Source of the DNA: Heterobasidion occidentale
Lineage: Eukaryota > Basidiomycota > Agaricomycetes > Russulales > Bondarzewiaceae
Direction: 5' to 3'
Assembly: GCA_039111635.1 (NCBI GenBank)
Contig: JBCAQO010000061.1
Span: 1-49,223, forward strand
DNA: 49,223 nucleotides
Shown here: piece by piece, positions 10,248 through 21,544 of the stretch
Layout: each line of letters begins with the position of its first letter
How positions within the stretch are numbered: position 1 is the first letter of the stretch
The notes under the pieces: generated by a model
Databases searched by the model: none
What the model was told of the DNA's origin: nothing
What the model saw: the letters and a program-made list of their open reading frames with translations, nothing else
Program-made: the position numbers and the translations under genes

Positions 10248-12685
10248 TGTTGGTGGGCGTCGCGAAGAGAGGAGTGGTTGGAATTTCGAGCATCGTTCCG
10301 TTCCTTCTGGTCGATTATAATTCCAACGCCATGGGAATAAAGCTGACAAAACAGGCCATCGCTCCCGACATCGACACCGGCCTCTCTCTCCCCCTCTCTC
10401 CCGTCACCGTCCCCATCCTTCCCTATCCCCGCACGTCTCGAAGCCCCTTTTCTCTCTTTGACGTGCCCACCACAGACGGCCACTCTCTCGTCGTTGGCTC
10501 CGCATCGCTTACTAGCCGCCGTTAGCTCATCGCGACGTCAGTACGTCAGGCCCATTAGCGGCCTCCATATCAATTCCTCGCCCCGCCCTCGACCCATTTA
10601 ACGCCATTCATGTCTGGCTAGATCGCCTTTTGCTTATCCGAGACCCGACTCTGTGATAGCCTCTGTCGGCCCAGGGCGCTTCCATTGGAACAGGGCGCAG
10701 TTGGCCAGCTCTATGCACTGTGAATCCGGATCAACCGTTGTTGCAGCATCGAGCGAGTACAGTAAGTGCCCAACGCTCGCTTGGAATCCGAAGCACGTCA
10801 GTCCCGTGATCTTCTTCCCTGCGTCGGGCGACCGTCATCCCCAGCGTTTGCCAGGCGAGCGCAGACTCACTCGCCCTTCTTCCGTCCAAAGCCTTGTTCT
10901 TCATCCGGACGGCCCGTCTTCCTTTCCCAGGTCGCTCCGGCGACGATCTTGCACACCCTCACCTGCGGAGGGTGGCTTCGACCTTACGGCTTGACACAGC
11001 CTGCCTTCGCGCTGCGGTTAGCACAGCGTTGGACAACCCCCGTTATCTTTCCCCTCTTGTGAGTTGCTCCCTCTGAGATTCGAATCATACGAAGTTCCGA
11101 GCGGTTCACACACCGGCGCACCGGGCGTCGAACCCGCAGCGAAAACTCAGCTCTCGATTGTATTCCCCGGTGCTATTTGTGCGCAGAGAACGCGGCTATT
11201 TGGAGCTGAGGGCTCTTCGCGCCCAGACGCTGCCCATCTCGTGGCGGTCACTTGATCTTGCCGGACATACGCGGATTCCGTGTCTTCTCGCCTTCAATGC
11301 AGAGCCTGTATATGACGTAGGCGCGCTGCCCTTTATCGGCGGTACCTCTTTCGCGTCATCGTACTCTCGTCGACTCCCTTGGACACCTCGCCGGGTCCAG
11401 AGGTGTCCGTTCTTCCTGCTTGGGACAATCCACACCCGTGCCAGTCCGGTGGCGCAACGGCGGCCTGTCCGGAGGGCTGATGTAGTTCTTTCTTACATTC
11501 GTCTCTGTCATCTGCGGGTTTGGGCGCCCCCTCCGACACTATTCCTAGGCACCGCGCATCGTTTGCAGCAGCGTCAGCAGGCCAGGGCTTGTGTTGGTGT
11601 GATATCGTGCCTAATGCATGCGACATGCGTTGGTTCAATGCGCCATCCCCGCGTTCGTTCCGCTTTGTGATGAAGTTTTACTTCTCCTGGGTTGAGACTC
11701 GGACTGTCGTGCAAGGGCAAGTATCTACTAAGCAGCCTCCTCTTGCATGACGTGTTCTCCTGGCATCGAAAGATACCGTCGAGCCTAGGTCTTCGATGCC
11801 AGTGCTTCCAGGTCTTTCCGAGATATGATCGTCGACGGCACGAACAAGGTTCTGTTTGTTCGATGTAATACGTGTAACACGTCCTCGCTCACGCTTCTCG
11901 TCCTCCCTTGGGATCTCTCATGCCTCCGTTCGTCACTTGCCGGGGCTCGTGCCCGGATCTTCGCGTCTCCAGCTTATTCACTGGCCGGGGAGTACGATCA
12001 ACGTCCTTTGACGTGTTATTCCGAGTGTGTATCCCCGCCGTGTCCTGATTGACCCTTCCCATATACCAGTCGTATACAACGGATCGATCGATCGAGGGCG
12101 TTGAATGTATGCGCAATTTGATCCAATCTTCTCAATTGGCTGCGTCGCGTCATTTGTGCTTCGAATTTTTCTGCAGCTGGAGGAACAAATGGGCTTCCAC
12201 TCACCGCAGTTGCTGTGTCGAGTGTTTTGATTCGTTGGAATAACGTTCTTTTCTGCGACTTGATCGTATCAATTCAATATACCCCCGGATTGATTGTGTA
12301 TACGGATGAAGGCTGTCACGCGTCACCGGTCCCCGGTTGATCCTCCAATTACAGTAGTCCTGGACAGGGAAGCCTTGAGGATTTCCCGTTCCTTCACGCC
12401 GTTTCCCGACTCATGTCGCATTTTGACAAACCAGGGCGTCTTGATTGAATGTTCTTATGCATACGATGAGAACGGGTGGAGACAATCGTCTCGGTTGGAC
12501 GTTCTTGTGTGTACGATGGGATCGGGCGAAGACGTCCTTACGAAGACAACACACATAGAGTGTGGCCGTAGAACTAGGTTACATGGTTACATGGTCTCGA
12601 GGTATCGGATACATTTTAACTACACTTACAGTGATCCGCGCGCCAAAAAGGCACAGAGAAAATGATTGAGTCGCCTAGCCTGTCA
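10248..12685. other. 2.4-kb intergenic region, no gene seen
   Basis: The left part is the upstream region of the Zn2Cys6 gene, with a pyrimidine-rich run around 10380-10470. Open frames elsewhere are short and have no splice-supported continuation. A TTCGAA-containing patch near 11080-11130 looks slightly tRNA-like but does not fold as one. Confidence 0.6.
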
Positions 12686-14484
12686 TCACAGCTTTCCGCC
12701 GACCTCCGCCTCGAGCATCTCCATCGCGCGCCGCATATCCACGCCGGGGTCCGTATTCCACGCCCACTCGAAGTTCTGGTATATCCGTTGGCCAAGCTCG
12801 GGCAGCCCGGCCGCGGTGATCTCGCTCCCTGGCTCGTGCAGCGAGAAGTGCATGCCGTTGCGCCGGGAACACTCGGCGACTTGGGACGCGAGCGGGAGGC
12901 GCACGCGAGAGTAGATCTGGAGCACTTGCGCGACGTTTCGGAGCGTGGTGCGGGGGTGGGAGAGCAGGGCCGATAGGATCCAGGCATCCTGTGGGTCAGA
13001 GAATTTCATAAATAGACCGCGAATGAACTCGGACGGCGAAAGAATTACCTCGATGGCTTGGGCGGCACCAGCCCCTGTGAAAGGTGTCATGGCATGCGCC
13101 TAGATAGCAACCCCTCATCAAAAAGTCCACGGAGAACTTGACCAGGAGCACTTACTGCGTCTCCGAGGAGTGCGACGCGGGCGAAGGCATACGTCGGTAG
13201 CGGTTTGACGACGTTTACGACCCACCGATTGACCTTGCCCTCGTCGATGCACTGAGCGCTCAGGCGTCAGCCAATGTCGGAGACAAGCGAGGGGACAGGA
13301 CAGCGTACACCGACGAGTTGTTTCACCTCGGGCTCCCAGTTATTGTATGCATTTGTGACTTCACCAGAATCCCTTTCTTGGATCCACGGGTCGGTGAAAA
13401 TCGAACCTTCCTGGTCGTAGTCCGCATCGAAGGCGGCGATGTTTATAAATTGACCGTGGGATATGGGATAGGCTATGATGTGCTGTGGATCAACCATCAG
13501 TGAACGATGGCAGACCTCGAAAGCTGATGCTTTCATACCCTGTCTTTTCCAACATACTGCAGAAAAAAATTTGAGATTCACGACGAACAGCGAAAGCGAT
13601 GATAAATACCATCGTAGGTACTGTAAGCACGCGATGATGAGGCGACACGCGGCGTAGTTTCTCGGCGGATACGAGGATCCTATACGCTAGCACTCCACTC
13701 CAGCGTGGCTCGATCCGGGTGCGGAAGTCCGCCGCCTGGGCATGTTGGCCACGATACTCGGCGACCCTTGCCTGTTCGTGAAGCATAGATACCCTCACTG
13801 CAGACTTGAGGCCGTCTGCACCGATGAGGATGTCGCACGTGGCAGTGGATCCATCTTGGAAGACGAGGTGCACAGGATCGCCCGAGCGCAAAGGCTGCGT
13901 ATAGTAGAGCAGGCGTTTGGAGAGATATGTCCGACAACGAGGTGAGAGGCGCTTCAATAGAACGCCGTGAAACTGCGCTCGATGGAAGGTGAGGAGCCCT
14001 CCTGATAGATGCATCAGAATGATGATGGGTGAAGGTGTTACAGGCGTCATGAAGGGGCACGAACCTCGGCCCATCATGTTGAAGAAACCCAGACCCTCGG
14101 GCTGATCGGCTTTCCGGTAATGGAGAGTCGGCACTGCGATGCAGAACAAGTCAGCGAGATCCAGCAGTCACACAGGGAGGGGCAAATATTCACTGATGCT
14201 GTCTGTCGGTTTGGAATCAAGAAGTTGGCACAGGTCGTCCTCCAAACCTAGCGATTTCAAGATCTGCCATGGCCGCCACCAGATGCCAATGCCGACGCCT
14301 ATTTCTGAGAACCGAGAGGCACCTTCATATACATCGATCTGAATATCTGGGCACTTGGACAAGGCGTATGCGAGGATAAGGCCGCCAACACCACCACCAC
14401 TTGAAGCAGGGTTAGCGCTTACACCCGCGTTGTGAACAGAGCTTACCATATGGCGACGCGGAATTTGGGAGATTTGGGCTGCAT
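12686..14484 (-). CDS. FAD-dependent monooxygenase, intact copy (salicylate hydroxylase-like)
   Basis: Nine exons: 14484-14447, 14399-14194, 14133-14065, 14001-13610, 13556-13539, 13482-13309, 13251-13156, 13099-13049 and 12988-12686, giving 448 aa with no break. All three FAD motifs of class A flavoprotein monooxygenases are present: GxGxxG (GGGVGG, residues 14-19), the DG motif (CDILIGADGLKS, about 160-170) and the GD motif (VALLGDAAHAMTPFTGAG, about 326-342). Such enzymes use NAD(P)H and O2 to hydroxylate aromatic or similar substrates; the substrate here is unknown. Exon 5 is only 18 nt (YVGKDR). A broken copy with the same exon structure lies at 29725-31524, and both share a block about 0.3 kb upstream. 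No transmembrane segment or signal peptide is obvious. Confidence 0.95.
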
Positions 14485-14744
14485 GCAGGACGGAAAGTTC
14501 AGCACTGTGTCGTAGGTGAGATAGGACCCGGTGGGGGTTGTCGGGAAAGATGTAAATGTCTGATCTACACCCTCCCCTTAAATAGACGAGCTGCGACGAG
14601 CATCACGAGATTCTGGAGGCCAAAGCGAGCAAGAACATTACAACGCGGCAGGGTGAGTAACGGGACCTGGTGAGAAGGACGATGAAATCGCACTTTCGTT
14701 GAAGAACCAACATGTGGCACGAAAACATGATGACGAGATGGAGA

Positions 14745-14830
14745 AAAACCGGCTCACGAGGCCGATGTTTTCGCTCTTTGATTCCTGATTTCGAGCGGAG
14801 TCGGGTGCGCTGCCTCAGCGAACACAGCGC
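14745..14830 (-). promoter_or_regulatory. Upstream block shared by both monooxygenase copies (copy 1)
   Basis: Read on the minus strand, this block contains CGACTCCGCTCGAAATCAG and then AGCGAAAACATCGG. A closely similar block occurs at 31775-31862. Each sits about 260-350 bases upstream of its monooxygenase start codon, while the intervening bases are not obviously alike. Compared with each other, the blocks carry single-base insertions and deletions, so they are more likely non-coding than an exon. They may be a shared promoter element or leftover duplicated flank. Confidence 0.65.
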
Positions 14831-16201
14831 CAAAGCCATGCCTAGACTGCCGACCTGAAAAATGATCCATCTGTGTAGGTGCGTGTTTTTCTGTTCACTG
14901 CTCTCGGGGCAGCGCTCGGCAGAAGTATCTCCGAGGGAAAAGACACGCGAAACGAACGGAAAGGAAGCTGGCTAAATGGCGAAGCCAGACACGGTCGAGG
15001 AGTAATCCCGTTACCGAACCCCTCTGGTAGAACACACGTCAGATGGCTATCTGACTGGTACACCTCGTGCAAGGGAATTTATGCTCTCCCCTCTGCTTGC
15101 AGGATGTACAAGTCCAAAATTTGAGCGCCGGACGTGCGGGCAATCTTGATACAGATCCAACTGCGCGAATGATATGGTATACATGTCTCTCAGGCTCGTG
15201 GACGGATTAGATTGAAGACCGCATATTTCGGGACCGTAGTTGATTGGTATTGAATGAGTAGACTCTAGCTGTCACAATCAAGGCGGGTGAGGTGGCATAG
15301 ATCACTCGTTTCTGCGATGTTGCTTTTCACAAGTGACAGATGGTTACTGCAGCGCGACGTATGCACGTCATCGATAATGATTGGGCAATGACTGTCGCGC
15401 TTGTACGTCCGCCGGATGCAAATGCGACCTATCTTGAGAGGTCATGTAGTGGGGTATGTTCAAAACCACGCCCAACAAGCGTGCGGGCGTCATCTTGAGC
15501 CTAATCATAAGGACCATGTGTTTCATACTGTGGGCGTCTGAATACCTAGAAAAGACGCACCTCGTCAAACCAGCTAAATGAATAGGATCCTTACAACGTA
15601 AAAGCTGTGCTTCAATGCGCGAATTTCGGCCTTCCAGCTGTAAGGTAAGGCGATGCTTCCCTGCGAACACTTCCCGTCCTTCCCTGGAAGTCACAAGAGA
15701 CACCGAATCTGCGATGACAGACTTCTATCCTATCGATATCAGTATATCCCTGAGAGCGAGTACGCACTTTGGGATAAGAAGCGTACATACCCGCACTCGG
15801 CCCGTAATGCACGACTCAAGCACAAGGTCATGAATACTTCGAGCAGTCCACCTTCAAAGAACATCAAGTGATACGTACCTAGGGAAAACAAAACATCTCT
15901 GAAAGATTCTGCACTATGGTCGGCCAGCGCTACAGTGGTAGTATTGACACATCACGAGTCGGCGGCTTTCTGAACGAACAGCTTAGGGCAAATTATGACA
16001 TGAAGAGATGAGTGACAAGTTGTTGCTAGCCATCGAATAAGCTGCCATATGACAATGGCAACGGAGAGTGCTGAAGAAGAACGGCACTAATTTTTGGTGG
16101 GGGGATCCTGAGGTTTTCGATCACGATGGGCGTAATTTATCCGAAAGGGTTGAAACTTGCCCGTTATAGACGCGAGTTTTTATACCAAATATTGAGGACC
16201 C

Positions 16202-16440
16202 GTGACACTCAGTAAAAACGGAAATTCAAGCGAACGTCATGTCCAGTCATGAAACTGGGCTTTTGTCATGTATCCGTCAAGAAAGCGGTGCAGAAGTCGT
16301 GTGAAAGCTGTGTCTGATTTTGGAAGTTTATGACTTTTGCATGACTTTCTGCGCCACGTTCTTGACGGATACATGACAAAAGCCCAAATTCGTGACTGAG
16401 CATGACGTTCACCTGACTTCCGTTTTTACTGAGCGTGACA
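16202..16440. repeat. Near-palindromic hairpin element (MITE-like inverted repeat)
   Basis: The left arm starts GTGACACTCAGTAAAAACGG. The reverse complement of the right end reads GTCACGCTCAGTAAAAACGG. Matching continues inward through GAACGTCATG, GGGCTTTTGTCATGTATCC and GTCAAGAA to a core near 16315-16330. The arms are about 110 bases each and roughly 80% alike by eye, so almost the whole element folds on itself. It encodes no transposase. No clear target-site duplication is visible at the edges. A non-autonomous transposon is the simplest reading. Confidence 0.8.
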
Positions 16441-16812
16441 GGCCGTGACTGTGGGTCGTGGGAATAAAACACAAGCCCACCAATCGGAATCATGAAATAA
16501 ACCCCACAGAAAATCTGGTTTGCTGCTGCTGCTCTGTTTCGCGAACGATTTGAGAAGACGACATCGAAAACATCATTCAATATGCAGTATCCGTATATTC
16601 GTTGACCAAAAGTAATCAATGGCCAGCGCTTACCGGCGGCAGTTTGACGTCCGGCGATGCCCGCATTTGTGTTGATTTAGCCAGAGCCGCTTCCTTCGAC
16701 AAAGTCTGCTATCTGCTCATCGCCAAATCTCCTCCTGCAGTCTCTTGCAATCCACGGCAAGTTAGCCTCTTTCGCAGGAAAGAATTGCCTCTAACTGGAT
16801 TATGTTATAGTC

Positions 16813-18353
16813 ATGTCGTTCATTCCGTCCATCAACTACGACGCCGCGAACTGCATCCTATCTTTCTGCGACTCGTTTTCCCTCTGCTCTTTGACACGCA
16901 CTTCACGCACTGCCCGAATTTTTGCACTCCCGTTTCTTGTCAAGGATGTCGTCCTTAGTCGAAACTCCGAACAAATCCTTGCATTCTGCCGGTTTGTCCT
17001 CGCATACCGTTTAGGCCCCCACATAAGGACTCTCAAACTAACGCGAGAGCTATCCCACAAACTGTTGATCGATAAGCGAAGACCGGACCCAATTGCGAGC
17101 TCATTGGCAGACGTGCTCGCATCCGCCATCGCGCTCGACGAGCTCGAAATATCTTCTCGTTTCTCGGAGCTTGTCCTTCGCGAACCACGAATAGTGACAA
17201 GCATCGTCAATTCGAAGTCTTTGCGAGCGCTCACGCTCTGGCCAATTACTGGACACTGCATAGAGCGTATGCATTCCGCCCACGGACTTCGCCAAGTTCG
17301 CACGTTGACTTTGGGCGTCACATATAATCAATCACCAAGAGATTCCCGGAGGCTGTCACTTATGCTTGACGGACTCCTATCCCGGATGCGCTCCTTGGAG
17401 CACCTCTTTCTATCCCATGCATATCCCACCTTCCTTTCCTCCATTGCGGCTTCTCCCTCTATTTGTCAGTCAGATACGCGAGTATTTTCTTGTCTTCGTT
17501 CACTCCACCTCGACTCCGTACAGACGCCCTTGGAAAATCTAGCCATCCTCTTTCCAAATTTACGAGCAATATCGGTGACCGTTTCGCGATTTGGTATGCT
17601 GCCATCGCTAGGTTCAATTCATCTACCTTTGTGGCCGTGCCTGAAATCGGTCGAGACGAACTCGCTTCCCCTTCTTGATCTCCTTTCAAAATTACATTTC
17701 CCGCGCAGAATCCGTATACCGCGCCACATGTTCAAACTTGATCAACCATTTGACCAGTTTCTGGACGTGCTCGGGAGAAATGCTGCTCTTTCTTCACTCA
17801 GTTTCCCGGTCAAATTTCAACCTCTCTCCCAGGATCTGGCTGAGCCTATGCAGATTGATGGAATAGAAGCAAGCACATTCATTCTCAAAATCTCCCAGTC
17901 CCTCAGAAGTCTGAGATTTCTTGCTCTCGATATCGATTTAGCAGCTCAAATCACAGACTGTTCTTTCGTACTGCCAGTGAGTCATGCTCTTTGGTTAATC
18001 GTCACCTGCGATCTGAACAGCGCCCGTCCACCCAGTTAGCTTTGTTTTCTGTGCCTTGCGATCCAGAGCTATTACCGAGACTCGAATATCTAGCGGTGAC
18101 GATGTCGTCTTCCGTGCCCTCAGTGCCAGGAATCCATCAAGTCGACTCGATCAGTGCCGCAGTTACCTTCGTCGAGGAATGCTTTTCTCGATTTCGTTCA
18201 CTTGAGTATCTCGAGGTGGAGACGGGGAAACGAAGCTGGAATAAATCTTGGTGGCGTCGTTCACCAGAGGGTCTTGTGAAAACTGTTTCTTCTGAAGAGG
18301 GATTGTCTGCACGAGAGTATTTCGAGTGGAAAGGCGTCTGGGAGGATGCGTGA
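16813..18353 (+). CDS. F-box/leucine-rich-repeat-like protein
   Basis: Two exons, 16813-17976 and 18069-18353, give 482 aa. The N-terminus (YDAANCILSFCDSFSLCSLTRTSR..) resembles the short F-box-like start found in many Agaricomycete proteins. It is followed by irregular leucine-rich segments such as LRALTLWPITG, LRSLHLDSVQTPLENLAILFPNLRAI and LRSLRFLALDIDL, spaced at roughly 25-40 residues. Such proteins usually act as substrate adaptors of SCF ubiquitin ligases; that role is inferred from the family. The donor is a strong GTGAGT. The acceptor CAGAG|C was chosen because it is the one that keeps the frame into LPRLEYLAVTM. Codon use is less GC-biased than in the first 10 kb. Confidence 0.75.
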
Positions 18354-21300
18354 TGTTATGGCGACGAAGTAACGAATGGTGAGTATACCATCATCTACTG
18401 TTCACATCCGACGCGCCGTTGAACTCCTGTGGTTTAGATACGACTCGAGAAAACGTCGAAGGCTTGATCGCTATAATTTTTCTTCCTCTCTATGCTAGAT
18501 CTACTGTACCCACCTTTAATTTAACTGGGTACGTGGGTCTCCAGCGTGATCGTGTTCTTTCATAGAGCTGACTTCGGCTTATGCAGCACACCAGCCACAT
18601 GCCATGCAACGGCATTGCGCTCTCACCCTTTCGCGGTGGATATGAACTCGATCGAATAACGCTCAATCACCCCAACTTCTTCCGAACCTCTTTGTCACCC
18701 TCCGAGGGCGTTCATTTCGACCGACAGCAATCATGAAATTAATTCTCTGCAGCCCTCCCTGGTGGCACCTCCCTTCCACAACGTCTCCGCCCTCGAACCG
18801 TCATGCGCACCGTGGAAGGGGTGCGCGGCCTTCCGTCGGGTTATCTGGGCGTGAGATCGACATTGACGGCAGGCACCTCGACCTCGCATGAAGACTTATC
18901 GAGGCGGAGACTGCGGTGGGAGAACGCTTTGGAGAGCAGGTTCTAGTGGCGAACCGAACCAGGAGGAAGGTGTGTTTGACAGACCGCGTCCGTGCGAACG
19001 CAGAGGCTCACGGAGATACGTAGACGCGAAGAACGTCCAAGAGTACTTGTAGCCATCCGTATAGTACGTTAAGCGCAATTAATGCCAATAATCCCACGCC
19101 TTTATCTGGCATTGTCGGTGCATCTGACGTCGTCCTCCGTATCTCCCACTTTTCTTCATGGTGTTTGCTCAGTGATCATCGCTCGCTCGATGCTCTGGTT
19201 TCACCGCCGTTGGGTCTTCTCAGGCACCGTGGCCTCTCGTTGACAGCGCATCTACGCTCCAGGCTGTTTTCTCTCATAGATCACGCGCATCGCGTGATGC
19301 AGATACACACGTCGAGCGGCCGGCGGCGGGTCCGTTTTCATTAAACGTGATCTCCTCCATCCGACTATCGCGTCTAATGGGCATCCGTAGCGGGTGCCCA
19401 TGTCCGGTGCGGTGAATGAAACTGTTCGACAACCTTTGATGCTCCACCGGCGCCGAATGTGGGCTGCCTTCTAGAAAACGACCGCTTAGGGTCTGAAGAT
19501 CACCCTGATTCTTCCTACAGTGCTCGTGGCGTTGACTCGAGGACGAGTGTGCACTTGACTGTCCCTTCGTGGTGGATTCTGTTCGGGTCCTTTCCGAACC
19601 CCCGACGCTTGCCATGTACTAAGTACGCAGATTCACCTGTGCGGGGCCGGAGTGATCGAGCGTGGCCGCTCCATTCGCGGACGCGCACTGCAGCGCAAGT
19701 GAGTCACTCGGGGGATCTCGACTTATACACAGAACGACTGTCAGATACGGAGACTTCATCTCAGGGGTCAATGCCAATTCATCACGGACGTGGCTGCACC
19801 CCCTTTACGGGATCGAAGTTGAGCACAGAGCGTTCGGACGCGTTTATGATCTGAGAATACGACGCTCCGCCGTCCGTCCATAGCAGTGGCGTGCTCACAA
19901 ATGCACGCACACTTATCTAGCATCGCGCGCGGATGACAGGAGGGGCCGGCGCACGCAAATCGGCGATGCGCCCTGGCTCGCGCAGTGACCACCAAGGTGA
20001 GTCGATACGTCCAGAGCACCGACGCCCACTCCCCTGCGTCTCCGCCCCCAAACCCGCTATAAAAATCGCGCACAGGGCGCGTTTCATCCTCTGTACCTCC
20101 GCATCGGCCACGACTCTTCGAAGTCCGTTCCATGCTCAGACTCACGCGCGGGTGGCAGGAGGGGGCTGCCGCAAGCAAGGCTCGGGCAGGCGATGCGTGC
20201 GCTCCGGAATCGCGTCCATCGACGCCTGGCCGTCCGCAAAACCTGGATCCAGGCGCGCCGCCCCCCGCGCACGTTCGCCACTAACACCGTGCCTCTGCGC
20301 AGCCCACTGCAGAACACGCACGTCCACCCGCTACGTGCTCGTGCTCGTGCTCGCGACCGTCGACCATCTACGACAGGAGAGAAGCGGACGCAAGCAAACC
20401 AGGCGCGCTCCATACATCTACGCGCCCAGGCTTCGTCCTCCCCCAGCCTTCAACATGCTCCTGTCGCGGACGATCCCCATTCGCACAACGCACGTACCAG
20501 CACTAAGTAGCACTTACCTGACCACTTCCCTCGATGGCCAAAGACGACCGTTGGCAGCGCACCCAACTTATAAATAGCACCCCCCGCCTCCAAACGCTGC
20601 ACGAAGACGGTCGTGCTGCGTGCACCACGGCTCGCCTCGTACTGTCTTAATTATAGACACAGCCCGCGTCTATAAATACGCTCCCCCATCCCAATAATAG
20701 CGCACGACCGGCCATGACTAGCCATGACTTGTCCTGCACCGCACCGCGCTGTGCTAATAATTGCCACCCCCGCCTGGCAGGAATAGATCAGGGCCAGCCC
20801 GCACGCGCGCGTCTCGCGAGTGCGAACGAGGAATTGCAAATTGCTCTTGCAGAGAGAAGGCAGCGAGAAGGGGCTGGAGAAGGGCAGCTGCTGATGCAGC
20901 GATGCAGAGAAGCAGCGGGCCCAGGATCACTCTAGGATCTCGCTTAGATATAGATATGCACGAGCGTGGCGGGCCCGATTCGCGACGGCACGATCGCGCT
21001 GCAGCTGATGGACCGCCAATCCCAAGATCGTGCGCGCCAGATCCGGTCCGTCCGTGCGTGCTGTGTAAGTACGGACTCTGGAGCGGGGCGAAGGCAAGGA
21101 TAAGGGCAAGGGAGCGAGCGAGCGAGCGGGTCGCGGGGGCTTCGTGGCGCATCTAGAATCTAGATTTGAGGCTGTTGGGGAGTAGATATATGTAGATTGC
21201 AGCAGCAGCAGCAGCGCGCGAGACGAGTGCGAGGCCCGGAGCACGATAACGCATGTAAGTACGAAAGAGAGAGAGAGAAATGTATGTATGTACAGGTGCC

Positions 21301-21544
21301 GAGAACCCGAGTCCGCGACCGAAGCAAAGCAAAGCAAGCAGGCGATCAGACAGGCAAGCAGGCAGGCAGTGAGCAGTGAGCAGTGAGCAACGAGCGATGA
21401 ACAGCGAGACAGTGCGTGTGCGTGTGCGTGTGTATGAGTGTATGTCAAGGGCGAACGCGCGCGGCGGCTTTTTTTCTCCCGCCGCCCCGCGCTAGGCTCC
21501 CCGATCCACGTCGCCGCCGCCGCCGCCAACGATGTCCTCGAGGC
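18354..21544. other. 3.2-kb region without a recognisable gene
   Basis: No exon chain is supported. Visible items are a perfect 8-bp inverted repeat with a 3-base spacer (ATCACGCG/CGCGTGAT, 19280-19298), three TATA-like sites on the plus strand (20058, 20568, 20671), a repeated GCCATGACT pair (20711-20729), and short GCAG, GCAGTGA and GTGC repeats between 21350 and 21440. The right part is probably the 3' UTR of the MADS-box gene. Confidence 0.55.

Larger units (their letters stand above)
14485..16812. other. Intergenic region with duplicated upstream block and hairpin element
   Basis: Apart from the block at 14745-14830 and the inverted repeat at 16202-16440, I see no gene. The AT content is higher than in the first 10 kb. 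Confidence 0.6.

Noticed and set aside
11060..11220. tRNA-like patch with TTCGAA and GGGTTCGAC sequences
   Set aside because: I could not pair an acceptor stem or form a D-arm with conserved bases on either strand.
19280..19298. Perfect 8-bp inverted repeat ATCACGCG/CGCGTGAT
   Set aside because: Seen once only and in no gene's near promoter; palindromes of this size are expected by chance in GC-rich DNA.
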